Notes: generated by a model from the sequence alone, not told the origin. Shown: positions 1 through 11,317, counted from the stretch's first letter. The stretch: 64,000 bases of DNA from Rhodococcus opacus (GCF_012396235.1 NZ_JAAXPA010000030.1:44450-108449); one strand, 5' to 3'. Translations and numbers: made by a program.

Positions 1-2864
1 CGCGGCCGCCACATCCCGAGCCAGCGGCGCCAACGACGCCCCGTCCCCCGCAATGTGGTGCAGGACCATCACCAGGACGTGTTCGTGGGGTCCGGCCTCC
101 AACAATGTTGCCCGGAGGGGAATTTCGTGTGCAATGTCGAACCGGTACCCCGACGCCGCTGTCACCGCAGCCATCACGCCGGCCGGGTCGACCTTCTCCA
201 CGTGCACCAGAGTTGGTACTTCCGCCACGGGGAGGACCCGCTGAACCGGTGCACCGTCCAGGTCGTCGAATACTGTACGCAGACTCTCGTGCCGGGCGAC
301 GACGTCCGCAACAGCGGCTGCCACCGCCCCGGTGTCGAGGTCTCCGGTGAGTCGCACCGCCACGGGAATGTTGTACGTCGCCGACGGGCCCTCGAACCGG
401 TGCAGGAACCACAACCGGGCCTGCGCGAACGACAGCGGCACCCGCTCGGGCCGCACCCGCGGAGTCAACGGCACCCGTGCCGGGCCGTCCCTCAGCCGGG
501 GTGCGAGTTCGGCGACCGTAGGGGATTCGAAGACCATCCGAATCGGGACCTCCACCCCCAGCGCCGATCGAATCCGGCTCACCAACTGCGTCGCCGACAA
601 CGAATGGCCACCGAGATCGAAGAAGCTGTCGTCGATCCCCACCCGCGGGACGTCGAGCACGTCCGCGAACAACGAGACCAGCGTCTCCTCCACCGGCGAC
701 CGCGGCGCCCTGAACACCCCACCGGTGAACTCCGGTGCCGGCAACGCCCTCCGATCCAACTTCCCGTTCACCGTCAACGGCAACCCGTCCACCACCACGA
801 CCGCCGCCGGCACCATGAACTCCGGCAACAACCCGGCCACGAACTCCCGCAACCCCAGGGAGTCGGCACCGGTCCGGGAATCGAGAACGACGTACCCCAC
901 CAACTCGGTGCCGACGAGGGTTTCCCGGGGGATCACCACCGCCTGCGAAACGGCAGAGTGCGACAGCAGCACTGCTTCGATCTCCCCCGGTTCCACGCGG
1001 AACCCCCGGACCTTCACCTGCTCATCCGCGCGTCCCACGTACTCGAGGACACCGCCAGCGGTCCACCGCACCAGGTCCCCGGATCGATACATCCGCGATC
1101 CCGGATCCCCGAACGGGCACGCCACGAACCGATCCGCCGTCAGCCCCGGCCGACCCAGATAACCGCGGGCCAACTGCACCCCGGCGATATACAGCTCACC
1201 CACCACACCCACCGGGACCGGCATCAACCCAGCACCCGACACGAACACCCGCACACCGCCCACTGGAACGCCGATGGGGACACTCATCCGATCACGCTCA
1301 CTCCGAGATTCGGGTAGCGAGTACATCGCCGCGAAGACCGTCGTCTCCGTCGGTCCGTAACCGTTGACGATCCTCACCTGTGGATGGCGGGAATCCTCGC
1401 CCGGATACCAGCCCCGCAGCCTGGCGGGATCCACCGCCTCTCCGCCGAGCACCACCGTCCGCAACACCGAACCGGCCCCCACCACGGGGTCGTCGTGCTC
1501 GATCTCCCCGAACCCGTAGAACGCCGACGGCGTCTGCCCGAGAACCGTGACGTGTTCGCGAACCACCAACTTCCACAACTCGATCGGTGAGCGCACCACG
1601 TCCCACGGCGCCACCACCACGCGGCCACCGTGTACCAACGCGCCCCACAACTCCCACACCGAGAAGTCGAACGCCACCGAGTGGCACCACACAAACACAT
1701 CCGCAGCGTCCGCACCCACCCGGTCGGCAGTGCCGGCGCACATCGACACCACACTCCGGTGGCTCACGGTGACACCCTTCGGAACACCTGTCGACCCCGA
1801 GGTGTACATCACATACGCCGCATGATCGGGCCTCAAGGGGGTGATCCGATCGCGGTCGACGGGATCGTGATCGGCCCGGCCCCTCACGGCGGCTGCAGTC
1901 GTGTCGAGGTCCAGGTCTGCATCGAGCAGTACCCGGTCGATATCGTGGTCGGGCAGCGTGGCCACGGTGACAGTGTCGGACAGGATCAGCCGCGGTGCCG
2001 CGTCGGCGAGAATTGTCCCGGCGCGAGCACTGGGATAGTTCGGGTCCATGGGAAGGTAGCTGCCGCCGGCCTTGAGCACCGCCAACAAGGCGACGACCAA
2101 CTCTTCCGACCGCTCCAGTGCGACGGCCACCACGGTTTCCGGGCCGACCCCGGCGCCGATCAGATAGTGCGCCAGCCGGTTCGCCTGTGTGTTGATTTCT
2201 CGGTAAGTCCAGCTCCGGTCGGAGAAGGTCACCGCTGCGGCGTCGGGTGTCGCCGCCACTCGTCGCTCGAACAGTTCCACGACGGTGGTTTCCGAGAAGG
2301 GGGCTGCGGTGTCGTTCCAGGTCCGGAGTAACACCTCGCGCTCGTCGGGCTCGAGGATCTCGTACCCCTCGATTCGCGCCTGCGGATCCGCGACGATCAA
2401 CTCCGACAAGCGCACGAACCGAGCCGCGATACCCTCGATCGTCCCGCGGTCGAACAGGTCACTCGCGTACTCGACGACCCCGGCCAGACCCTGGTGACCG
2501 TCGGGGGTGAGGGTGAAAGACAGGTCGAAACGGGACGTTCCGGTCGGCGCCGGAAGTGTGGTCCATTCCAACCCGGGGAACTCGACCTCGGGGAAAGCGT
2601 TGTTCTGCATGGCGAACGACACCTGAAACAGCGGATGATAAGCCGTCGATCGGACCGGATTCAGCAACTCCACCAACCGCTCGAACGACGCATCCTGATT
2701 CTCGTACGCTGCCAACGCCTTCCCGCGGACCTGATCGAGCACCTGGTCGAACCGCGGATTCCCCGACAGATCGACGCGTAGCACCCAGGTGTTGACGAAG
2801 AACCCCACCAACTCGGTCAGAGCGTCGTCGGTGCGACCCGCGATCGGTCCGCCGATCGCAAACA
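1..2864 (-). CDS. NRPS continuation in the shifted frame, 3' end outside window
   Basis: This is the continuation of the synthetase in the neighbouring reading frame. It holds the end of condensation domain 3, a third adenylation domain (YVMYTSGSTGVPKG around 1800-1830; pocket residues read as DFWGVGGVF), a carrier protein (FFDLGGHSLSATQL near 610) and a fourth condensation domain cut by the window edge just after its HHIAGDGAS motif (near 30-60). It has no start of its own and is a separate entry only because of the +1 shift at 2862-2864. If the extra base is a sequencing error, the two entries are one gene with at least four modules. The third domain lacks the methyltransferase insertion found in module 1. 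Confidence 0.85.
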
Positions 2865-5800
2865 TCGCCCCCGGCACCGAGTCTGCGGAGTACTACCGCC
2901 AGCATTGATTGCACTACCATCGATGGTGTTGCCCCACCGTTGTGAGCCAATTCGGTTATCGCCGTCGCACGTTCGGGTCCGATCGAGAACTCGACCACGC
3001 CGCCGCCGTAACTCGGTGCAGCCGGTCGTCGCCGGTCGGCAGGTAGCTCGATGCAGTCGGGTAGCCCCGCCAGCTCGGTTTTCCAGTAGTCGAGCTGGGT
3101 GGAGAACACGCTGCCCGGATCGTGCTCACTGCCCAGTTCTTCTCGCTGCCACAGGGTGTAATCGGCGTACTGCACCGGCAGCGGTGCCCACCCCGGAACC
3201 CTGCCCTCCGAACGGGCCTCATACGCGACGGCGATGTCACGTGCGAGCGGTGTCAACGACGCCCCGTCCCCCGCAATGTGGTGGAGCACCAAGACCAGGA
3301 TGTGCTCGTGGGATCCGGACGCCACCAACGTTGCCCGGATCGGAATGTCGTGTTCGACGTCGAACCGATACCTTGCAGCCGTGGTCACTGCCGCGGGTAT
3401 TTCGTCGGCCTCGACGTCGATAATCTGCACTGGTGAAGGGACCTCGTCGGTGGAAAGGATTTCCTGGAACGGAATCCCCTCGGCTTCGCCGAAGATCGTT
3501 CGCAGGCTCTCGTGCCGGGCGATCACGTCCTCGATCGCTGCCACCAGGGCCTCGGTGTCGAGGTCGCCGGTGAGTCGCACCGCCACCGGGATGTTGTAGA
3601 TGGCCGACGGGCCCTCGAAGCGGTGTAGGAACCACAGCCGGGCCTGCGCGAACGACAACGGCACCCGCTCAGGCCGCGTGCGTGGGACCAGCGGCGGCCG
3701 AACCGCTCCGGAGCCGAGTCGCGGCGCCAGTGCGGCGACCGTAGGAGATTCGAACACCACCCGGATCGGGACCTCCTTCCCCAGCACCGTGCGGATCCGC
3801 CCGACCAACCGTGTCGCGGACAGCGAATGCCCACCGAGATCGAAGAAGCTGTCGTCGATCCCCACCCGCGGAACGTCCAGCACGTCAGCGAATAGCGAGA
3901 CCAGCGTCTCCTCGATCGATGACCGCGGCGCGCGGAACACCCCACCGGTGAACTCCGGTGCCGGTAGCGCTTTCCGATCCAGCTTCCCGTTCGCCGTCAA
4001 CGGCAACCGATCCACCAGCATGATCACCGCCGGCACCATGTACTCCGGGAGCCGCCCCGTCACGAACTCTCGCACCCCCACACTCGTGACGGTGTCGGTG
4101 GGCTCGAGGACGACGTACCCCACCAACTGCCCGCCCGTCGCCGGGGTGTCCCGGGCAATGACCACTGCCTGCGCCACCGCCGGGTGCTTCAGTAGTACCG
4201 CTTCGATCTCCCCCGGCTCCACCCGGAACCCCCGCACCTTCACCTGCTCGTCAGCACGTCCCACGAACTCGAGCACACCATCAGCAGTCCACCGCGCCAG
4301 ATCCCCCGATCGATACATTCGCGCACCCACCGCCCCGAACGGACACGCGACAAACCGCTCCGCCGTCAACCCCGGCCGGCCCAGATAGCCGCGCGCCAAC
4401 TGAACCCCGGCGATATACAACTCCCCCACCACACCCACCGGAACCGGCCGAAGCCCGGCACCCAACACGAATACCTGCGAATTCCGTACCGGCACACCGA
4501 TCGGCACCGACCCACCGACAGGGTTGTCCGACGACTCCACGACCTGGCTCGTCACGTAGACGGTGGTCTCCGTCGGACCGTACCCGTTGACAACCCGGAC
4601 ACCGGGAATCGCGGCACCGACTGCACTGAGCAATCGCCCTGACAACTGCTCGCCGATGAACACCACCGTCTCGGCACTCACCGTGCCCTCGATCTGATCG
4701 AGTACCTCCTCGAACGCCGACGGGACAGTGCTGATCACACCCCCGGTCCAGCCGCGCTGTTCGCCGAGCACGAGAACGTCACGCACAATGCCGATACTCC
4801 CACCGGCGCACAACGCAGCGAAAATCTCCAACACCGACACGTCGAAACTCACCGACGTACTTGCCAGCACCCGCGCCAGCCCTGGCGCACCGAGACTCGA
4901 GGCCACCTGCACCATGCAGTTGACGACGTTGTGGTGGTCGACCGTGACCCCTTTGGGGGTGCCGGTCGATCCGGAGGTGTACATCACGTACGCGGTGTTG
5001 TCCGGCCGAAGTGGTGTGGCGCGGTCGTTGTCTCCGGGGATGTCCTCCCGTTGGTCGACCTCGTCCGAGTACGCGTCGAGCAGTAGTGTGGGGATGCCGT
5101 TGTCGGGCAGCATGCTCGAGGTGGTGGTGTCGGTCAGGATCAGGATCGGAGCGGCGTCGGTAAGAATGAACCCGGTCCGCGCACTCGGGTAGCGGGGGTC
5201 GATCGGCAGATACCCGCCCCCGGCCTCGAGGACGGCCAACAACGCGACGACCAACTCGGGTGACCGCTCCAATGCGACCGCCACCAGCACTTCCGGGCCG
5301 ACACCCGCACCGATCAGGCGGTGTGCCAGCCGATTCGCTCGACTGCTCAACTCCCGGTAGGTCCAGTTCTCGTCACCGAACGTGACCGCCACCGCGTCCG
5401 GAGTCGCGGCGACCTGGGCCTCGAACAGGCCGGAAATCGTCGAGTCCGGTACCGGCGTGCGCGTGTCGTTCCAGGTCCGCAGTACCAGCTCACGCTCGTC
5501 GGGCTCGAGGATCTCGTACCCCTCGATCCGCCCGCGGGGATCCGCCACGATCAACTCCGACAACCGCACGAACCGGGCCGCGATACCCTCCACCGTACCG
5601 CGGTCGAACAGGTCACTCGCGTACTCGACGACCCCGGCCAGACCCTGGTGACCATCGGGAGTGAGGGTGAAGGACAGGTCGAAACGCGACGTCCCGGTCG
5701 GAGCCGGAAGTGTGGTCCATTCCAACCCGGGGAACTCGACCTCGGGAAAAGCGTTGTTCTGCATGGCGAACGACACCTGGAACAACGGATGATACGCCGT

Positions 5801-8800
5801 CGACCGGGCCGGATTCAGCAACTCCACCAACCGCTCGAACGGCGCATCCTGATTCTCGTACGCCGCCAACGCCTTACCCCGCACCCGGTCGAGCACCTGA
5901 TCGAACCGCGGGTTCCCCGACAGATCCACCCGCAGCACCCAGGTATTGACGAAGAACCCCACCAACTCGGTCAACGCTTCGTCGGTACGGCCCGCAATCG
6001 GTCCCCCGATCGCAACGTCCTCCCCCGCGCCAAGCCGGTGGAGCAGCACCACCAGCACCGCCTGGAGCACCATCGAGGGTGTTGCCCCACATCTGCGGGC
6101 AAGTTCCGTGACTGCCGAAGCACGTTCCGGTGCGATCACGAACTCCACCGTGCCACCCCGGTAACTCGATTCGGCCGGACGTCGACGATCAGTCGGCAAC
6201 TCGATACACTCGGGCAGCCCCGCCAACTCGGCCCGCCAATACTCGACCTGTGCGGCAAGCACACTCCCCGGATCATCCGCACTGCCCAGAAGCTCCCGCT
6301 GCCACAAGGTGTAATCGGCGTACTGCACCGGCAACGGCACCCACCCCGGCATCTCGCCGTCGGTCCGCGCCGCATATGCGACCGCGATGTCGCGGGCCAA
6401 CGGCGCCAACGAACCCCCGTCCCCCGCGATATGGTGCAGCACCAATACCAGGATGTGCTCTCGGGAAACACATTCCAACAGTGATGCTCGGATGGGAATC
6501 TCGCCGGACAAATCGAACCGATATCCCGCCGCCTCCGCAACGGCCTGCCTCGACCGCGCCTGATCGATCTTCTCCGCGTGCACCGGAATCGGGACTTCCT
6601 CCGCGGGCAGGATCCGCTGGAACGGCACCCCTTCGTCCTCCCCGAACACCGTCCGCAGGCTCTCGTGCCGAGCCACCACATCCCCGACCGCCGCGACCAC
6701 CGCCTCGATGTCGAGGGCGCCGGTCAACCGCACTGCCACCGGAATGTTGTACGTCGCCGACGGTCCCTCGAACCGATACAGGAACCACAACCGGGCCTGC
6801 GCAAACGACAACGGCACCCGATGGGGCCGCGCCCACGGGAGCAACGGCACCCGCGCCACCGCGGCCTCGCCCAGCCGGGGTGCCAACTCCGCCACCGACG
6901 GGGATTCGAACACCACCCGGATCGGCACCTCCACGCCCAGCGCGTTGCGGATCAACCCCACCAACCGCGTCGCGGACAGAGAATGCCCGCCCAGGTCGAA
7001 GAAACTGTCGTCGATCCCCACCCGCGGAAGACCGAGCACGTCACCGTAGAGCGACGCGAGAGTCTCCTCCACCGGTGACCGCGGGGCCCGAAACACGCCA
7101 CCGATGAATTCCGGTGCCGGCAACGCTTTCCGATCGAGCTTGCCGTTCACGGTCAACGGCAACCGATCCAGCACCACCACCGCCGCGGGCACCATGAACT
7201 CCGGCAGTCGTCCGGCCACGAAGCGTCGAACCTCGGACGACAGCCTGCTTGCACCGGGGTCGTTGACGTACTCGGTCATGTCGCCGAGTGGACCGTCGGG
7301 CAGGTAGACATCGGATACCGCGACCGATGCCTGCGTATTCTCGTGCGGCCGGGTGGTGATGTCGGTGAATATCACGTCCATCAGGCCCGGTGTCGGTGAC
7401 CAGGTCACCGACACCGCGAACCCCAGCTCCTCACCGATGTCGTGACAGTCCTGCGGCAACATGGCGTCCGTTCGACTGTCCGCGTCACGCCGGGTGGGGA
7501 CGTGGTCGCGGTCAGCGGCGTCGTCGAGCGCGTGTGTGGCATCGACATCGGGCGCCAACCCCGCGTGCGGCACACCGATCACCCGCACACGGTCCGGACG
7601 CCGGCCCGTGAGGAACTGCCGCAGCGCGGTGGGATCGCCGAATCGTTGCCACGCCGTCGACGGCACATCAGCCAGCGACCGGGTCTTCGCGGGTCTCTTA
7701 CGTAGAACGACTTCGTATCTGTAACAGCTTAATTCGTTGACTGCGCGGAGGCGCTCGAGTTGAATGTCGACTCCGCCGATGTCGGGGATCAGCGTCGGCA
7801 ATGCTGTGAAGAACTCGGGCGCGAGCAGCAACTCCTGCTCGGCGGCAATGCCCCGGCGCACCCGATCGCGAATCACCACGGCAGTCGTGTCGGCATCCGC
7901 GTGGGCGATCTGCACGCCTGTCGCGAATTCCCGGAGCAACGCGAGATTTCGCACGTCGCCGAGGAACAGCGCGCCCCCGGGGCGCAGCAATCGCAGTGCC
8001 GTGCCGATCACGTCGATCAGGTACCCCGCGTTCGGGAAGTACTGCACGACCGAGTTCAACACCACGGTGTCGAAAACACCGTGCGGCACACCCCCGAGGT
8101 CGTCGGCGGCCTGGACCCGCAGGTGCACGCGCTCGACCCATGGGTCCTGCCGCTCCGCCAACCGCGATCGCAAGGCGTCGATCGTGGGAGCGGAAAAGTC
8201 CGTGCCCCAATACTCTTCGCAGTGCGGCGCCAACTGTGAGAGCAACAGTCCTGTTCCGACCCCGATCTCCAGCACCCGAGCCGGCCCGAGCTCGCGAATC
8301 CGAGCCACGGTCGCCGCGCGCCATTCCCGCATGTGCTCGAGGGCGATGGGCTTCCCGGTATAGCTACTGTTCCACCCCCCGAAATCCTCTCCGAACGCGG
8401 TCGAGTCCAGCTGCTCACCGGCATGGGACGCGTCCCCGGCATACAGGTCGTCGTATACCCGCCGCCACTGCGACACCAGCTCGGCCTCCCGTGCTCTGTC
8501 ACGGACGAGCGAGACGCCCCTGTCGAGCACCACATACCCCACCAGCTGCGTGTCGGTTCCGGTGTCCCCGTCCGCACGATCGGCGCCGGAAGGGGGTTCG
8601 CGGGCGATCACCGCCGCCTGTGTCACCGCAGGATGTGACATCAGTGCCGTCTCGACCTCCCCCGGCTCGACCCGGAATCCCCGAACCTTCACCTGCTCGT
8701 CCACGCGTCCGACGAAATCGAGCATGCCGTCGGACGTCCACCGCACCACGTCGCCGGAGCGATACATTCGCGAACCGGGTTCTCCGAACGGGCACGCTAC

Positions 8801-11299
8801 GAACCGTTCCGCCGTCAACCCGGCCCTACTCACATATCCTCGGCCCACCCCGAACCCGGCGACATACAACTCTCCCGCAGCACCGATCGGCACCGGCACC
8901 AATGCCGACCCCAACACGAAGACCCGCGTGTTACCGATAGGAATCCCGATCGGACTTCGACCCCCGTGCCCGGCGCGTGCGGTCAACTCCAGGTAGCTCA
9001 CGTGCACCGTGGTTTCGGTGATGCCATACATGTTCACCAGAATCGGACTGTTCGGACGTTCGCCCGGGAACCAGCCGCGTAGCCGGCCCGGGTCCAATGC
9101 CTCCCCGCCGAACACCACCATTCGCAGTACCGAATCAGGCCCCGGGGAATGGTCCTCGCGTTCGGCATCTGCGAACTCGTAGAACGCGGAGGGGGTCTGA
9201 TTGAGGATCGTCACCTGCTCCCGCCGCACCAGATTCCACAACTCGGCGGGCGAGCGCACCACTTCCCAGGGCACGATCACGGCCCGCCCGCCGTGCGTCA
9301 ATGCCCCCCACAACTCCCACACCGAGAAGTCGAAGGCCTGCGAATGACACCACGCCCACACGTCCCCGCCTCCGAAACCGCACCACCGATCGGTTCCGGC
9401 GAACAACGACACCACGTTGCGGTGGCTGATGACGACCCCTTTCGGGGTGCCGGTCGAACCGGACGTATACATGACGTACGCGGTATTGCCCGGTCTCAGC
9501 GGGGCGATCCGGTCATCGTCGGCGGGGTTGATCACCACTGATATGCCGTCGGTGTCGGCGTCGTCCAGGTCCAACACGAGACAGGGAATGTCGTTGTCCG
9601 GCAACGATGCCGCGGTCGCGGTGTCGGTCAAGAGCAGGAGCGGTGCGGCATCGGTGAGAATGAAAGCGGTTCGCGCGCTGGGATAGTTCGGATCGATCGG
9701 GAGATATCCGCCGCCGGCCTTGAGAGTAGCGAGTAGCGCGACGATCAACTCGGAGGACCGTTGCATCGCGACTGCTACGAGGGATTCCGGGCCCACACCG
9801 CGAGCGATGAGGTACCGCGCCAACCGATTCGCTCGACCATTGACGTCTCGATATGTCCAGTGCCGATCGCCGAGAGTGAGTGCCACCGCGTCGGGTGTCG
9901 CGGCGGCCCGCTGTTCGACCAGGTCGGGAATCGTGGCCCGGGGTACCGGTACCGTCGTGTCGTTCCAGGTACGCAGAACCAGTTCGCGTTCGGCGGGTCG
10001 GAGGAAGTCATGTTCCTCTATCCGGCCTTCCGGGTCGGCGACGACCGCACGGACGAACGCCATCAGCAGATCTGCATAAAGCCGCACATCTTCACCGCTG
10101 TACAGCGCGCCGTTCGCGTCGATCTCGACGTTCATTCCGGCACTGCCCCGACCGCCGTAGTAGATCGAAATCGAGAGGTCGTCCACGGGGCCGAACGACA
10201 CGCCGCGCATGGATGCCGGATTGCCTGCAAAATCGATCGAATCGAAGAACGGAATGATATTCAGAATCGGACCGAAACGATTCTCCACGGATCCGGACAG
10301 TCCTCTGTCTCTCCTGACATCGGAGCCCTGATAACGGGAATGACGCAAGATGGCACGAATCTCGGTACCCACGTCGTGTGCGACGGCGGCGAAAAGCGCC
10401 CGCGGTGGGATCTCCACCCGGAAGGGCACCGCATTCGACACCAACCCGGGTGTGCGTCGTGCGGCTCCGACCCGATTGGCGACGGCCAATCGCATCATGA
10501 ACTCCGACATCCCCGAGAGGCGATGGAAGAGTCCGGCTACCGCTGCCGCCAGGAAACCCGGCATCGGAATCCCGATCGACTCTGCCGCCGTCAGCAACTG
10601 CGCGGTCTCGTCGTCCGACACCGTCAGGCTGTGATGCAAAGTCACGGGAACCGGCGAACTCGGATGCCGCGGCAGTCGAAGTGGTTCGGGCAAGGCGGCG
10701 GTGTAGTTCCGCCAGAACTCCTTGTCGCGGGTGAATCGGTCGGACCGCCGGTAGCGGGCATCTTCGTCGACGATCAACTCCGGTCCACCGAATCCGGATT
10801 CAGGAATCGGTCTTCCGGTCTTCAGCGCTGTGTAGATTTCACCTATTCGAAGCGCAAGAATGGCGACGCCGAACCCGTCCATCACGATGTGGTGGCACAC
10901 GGCGCACAGGAAGAATCGCGCGCTGTGAACCTTGATCAAGCCTGCTCGATACAGCGCATCCCGTTCCAGATCGAAGGGCACGGTGCCGACCTCGGCCATC
11001 GACGCGCTCGCTGCTGATTCGGGGTCTTCCTCAGCACTGACATCGATGAAGAACGGCTTCCACGAGTTCGCGTCCCGCACGACCTGGCGGGGGCCATCCT
11101 CGTCCTCGACGAAATTCACCAGTACCGAGCGAGCCTCGTCCGCCACTCGCCGCAGCGCGGCTTCCATCACCGAAGGGTCGATGTCGCCGGAAATGTCGAG
11201 ATAAGCCGCAATATTGTTCGACAGGCCAGGCGCCAACTTCTGCGCCAGCCAGAGCGCCTCCTGGGCAGACGAAACCCGAAACGAGTCCATCGCGACCAT
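2459..11299 (-). CDS. Nonribosomal peptide synthetase, N-terminal part up to a frameshift
   Basis: Multimodular peptide synthetase. Domains in order: a condensation domain (HHIVMDG, about residue 136), an adenylation domain (YTSGSTGTPKG) interrupted by a methyltransferase, carrier protein (FFDLGGHSLSA), a second condensation domain (HHIAGDGGS), adenylation domain 2, carrier protein 2 and most of condensation domain 3. Near 2862 the frame is lost: 'LGAGGDV' is followed by arginine-rich nonsense, while the adjacent frame resumes AIGGPIAGRTD, so residues after about 2810 are not native. I chose the ATG at 11299 because GGGAGG lies 6 bases upstream; a GTG at 11317 is in frame. Pocket residues read from adenylation domain 1 (DFWNVGMVH) resemble the published threonine code; domain 2 (DVLSVIGVY) I cannot assign. 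No epimerase domain is seen. The N-terminal condensation domain suggests a starter acylation or a partner synthetase. The product is unknown. Confidence 0.9.
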   Translation of the reverse strand: MVAMDSFRVSSAQEALWLAQKLAPGLSNNIAAYLDISGDIDPSVMEAALRRVADEARSVLVNFVEDEDGPRQVVRDANSWKPFFIDVSAEEDPESAASASMAEVGTVPFDLERDALYRAGLIKVHSARFFLCAVCHHIVMDGFGVAILALRIGEIYTALKTGRPIPESGFGGPELIVDEDARYRRSDRFTRDKEFWRNYTAALPEPLRLPRHPSSPVPVTLHHSLTVSDDETAQLLTAAESIGIPMPGFLAAAVAGLFHRLSGMSEFMMRLAVANRVGAARRTPGLVSNAVPFRVEIPPRALFAAVAHDVGTEIRAILRHSRYQGSDVRRDRGLSGSVENRFGPILNIIPFFDSIDFAGNPASMRGVSFGPVDDLSISIYYGGRGSAGMNVEIDANGALYSGEDVRLYADLLMAFVRAVVADPEGRIEEHDFLRPAERELVLRTWNDTTVPVPRATIPDLVEQRAAATPDAVALTLGDRHWTYRDVNGRANRLARYLIARGVGPESLVAVAMQRSSELIVALLATLKAGGGYLPIDPNYPSARTAFILTDAAPLLLLTDTATAASLPDNDIPCLVLDLDDADTDGISVVINPADDDRIAPLRPGNTAYVMYTSGSTGTPKGVVISHRNVVSLFAGTDRWCGFGGGDVWAWCHSQAFDFSVWELWGALTHGGRAVIVPWEVVRSPAELWNLVRREQVTILNQTPSAFYEFADAEREDHSPGPDSVLRMVVFGGEALDPGRLRGWFPGERPNSPILVNMYGITETTVHVSYLELTARAGHGGRSPIGIPIGNTRVFVLGSALVPVPIGAAGELYVAGFGVGRGYVSRAGLTAERFVACPFGEPGSRMYRSGDVVRWTSDGMLDFVGRVDEQVKVRGFRVEPGEVETALMSHPAVTQAAVIAREPPSGADRADGDTGTDTQLVGYVVLDRGVSLVRDRAREAELVSQWRRVYDDLYAGDASHAGEQLDSTAFGEDFGGWNSSYTGKPIALEHMREWRAATVARIRELGPARVLEIGVGTGLLLSQLAPHCEEYWGTDFSAPTIDALRSRLAERQDPWVERVHLRVQAADDLGGVPHGVFDTVVLNSVVQYFPNAGYLIDVIGTALRLLRPGGALFLGDVRNLALLREFATGVQIAHADADTTAVVIRDRVRRGIAAEQELLLAPEFFTALPTLIPDIGGVDIQLERLRAVNELSCYRYEVVLRKRPAKTRSLADVPSTAWQRFGDPTALRQFLTGRRPDRVRVIGVPHAGLAPDVDATHALDDAADRDHVPTRRDADSRTDAMLPQDCHDIGEELGFAVSVTWSPTPGLMDVIFTDITTRPHENTQASVAVSDVYLPDGPLGDMTEYVNDPGASRLSSEVRRFVAGRLPEFMVPAAVVVLDRLPLTVNGKLDRKALPAPEFIGGVFRAPRSPVEETLASLYGDVLGLPRVGIDDSFFDLGGHSLSATRLVGLIRNALGVEVPIRVVFESPSVAELAPRLGEAAVARVPLLPWARPHRVPLSFAQARLWFLYRFEGPSATYNIPVAVRLTGALDIEAVVAAVGDVVARHESLRTVFGEDEGVPFQRILPAEEVPIPVHAEKIDQARSRQAVAEAAGYRFDLSGEIPIRASLLECVSREHILVLVLHHIAGDGGSLAPLARDIAVAYAARTDGEMPGWVPLPVQYADYTLWQRELLGSADDPGSVLAAQVEYWRAELAGLPECIELPTDRRRPAESSYRGGTVEFVIAPERASAVTELARRCGATPSMVLQAVLVVLLHRLGAGEDVAIGGPIAGRTDEALTELVGFFVNTWVLRVDLSGNPRFDQVLDRVRGKALAAYENQDAPFERLVELLNPARSTAYHPLFQVSFAMQNNAFPEVEFPGLEWTTLPAPTGTSRFDLSFTLTPDGHQGLAGVVEYASDLFDRGTVEGIAARFVRLSELIVADPRGRIEGYEILEPDERELVLRTWNDTRTPVPDSTISGLFEAQVAATPDAVAVTFGDENWTYRELSSRANRLAHRLIGAGVGPEVLVAVALERSPELVVALLAVLEAGGGYLPIDPRYPSARTGFILTDAAPILILTDTTTSSMLPDNGIPTLLLDAYSDEVDQREDIPGDNDRATPLRPDNTAYVMYTSGSTGTPKGVTVDHHNVVNCMVQVASSLGAPGLARVLASTSVSFDVSVLEIFAALCAGGSIGIVRDVLVLGEQRGWTGGVISTVPSAFEEVLDQIEGTVSAETVVFIGEQLSGRLLSAVGAAIPGVRVVNGYGPTETTVYVTSQVVESSDNPVGGSVPIGVPVRNSQVFVLGAGLRPVPVGVVGELYIAGVQLARGYLGRPGLTAERFVACPFGAVGARMYRSGDLARWTADGVLEFVGRADEQVKVRGFRVEPGEIEAVLLKHPAVAQAVVIARDTPATGGQLVGYVVLEPTDTVTSVGVREFVTGRLPEYMVPAVIMLVDRLPLTANGKLDRKALPAPEFTGGVFRAPRSSIEETLVSLFADVLDVPRVGIDDSFFDLGGHSLSATRLVGRIRTVLGKEVPIRVVFESPTVAALAPRLGSGAVRPPLVPRTRPERVPLSFAQARLWFLHRFEGPSAIYNIPVAVRLTGDLDTEALVAAIEDVIARHESLRTIFGEAEGIPFQEILSTDEVPSPVQIIDVEADEIPAAVTTAARYRFDVEHDIPIRATLVASGSHEHILVLVLHHIAGDGASLTPLARDIAVAYEARSEGRVPGWAPLPVQYADYTLWQREELGSEHDPGSVFSTQLDYWKTELAGLPDCIELPADRRRPAAPSYGGGVVEFSIGPERATAITELAHNGGATPSMVVQSMLAVVLRRLGAGGDVCDRRTDRGSHRRRSDRVGGVLRQHLGATRRSVGESAVRPGARSGPREGVGSVRESGCVVRAVGGVAESGPIDGLSSAVSGVVRHAEQRFPRGRVPRVGMDHTSGADRNVPFRPVFHPHPRRSPGSGRGRRVRE
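7260..8530 (-). other. Methyltransferase domain embedded in adenylation domain 1
   Basis: Between adenylation motif A8 (VKVRGFRVEPGEVE) and the end of the domain (LPLTVNGKLDRKALP) lies an insert of about 420 residues. It contains an S-adenosylmethionine-binding motif (VLEIGVGTGLLLSQL, about 8238-8280) and the motif VLNSVVQYFPN. This position is the usual place for an N-methyltransferase in NRPSs, so module 1 should load an amino acid (threonine by its code) and N-methylate it before condensation. That assignment is inference from position and motif. Confidence 0.8.
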
Positions 11300-11317
11300 C
11301 ATCGCCCTCCCGAACAC

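Noticed and set aside
55..1317. A 420-codon plus-strand open frame over the NRPS
   Set aside because: It is the mirror of a coding strand with clear condensation and adenylation motifs; the product is Arg/His/Pro-rich with no family features.
2459..7000. Tandem NRPS modules as a DNA repeat of mobile origin
   Set aside because: The strong similarity of 1-2.9 kb, 2.9-5.6 kb and 5.6-7 kb is explained by homologous C, A and PCP domains within one synthetase.
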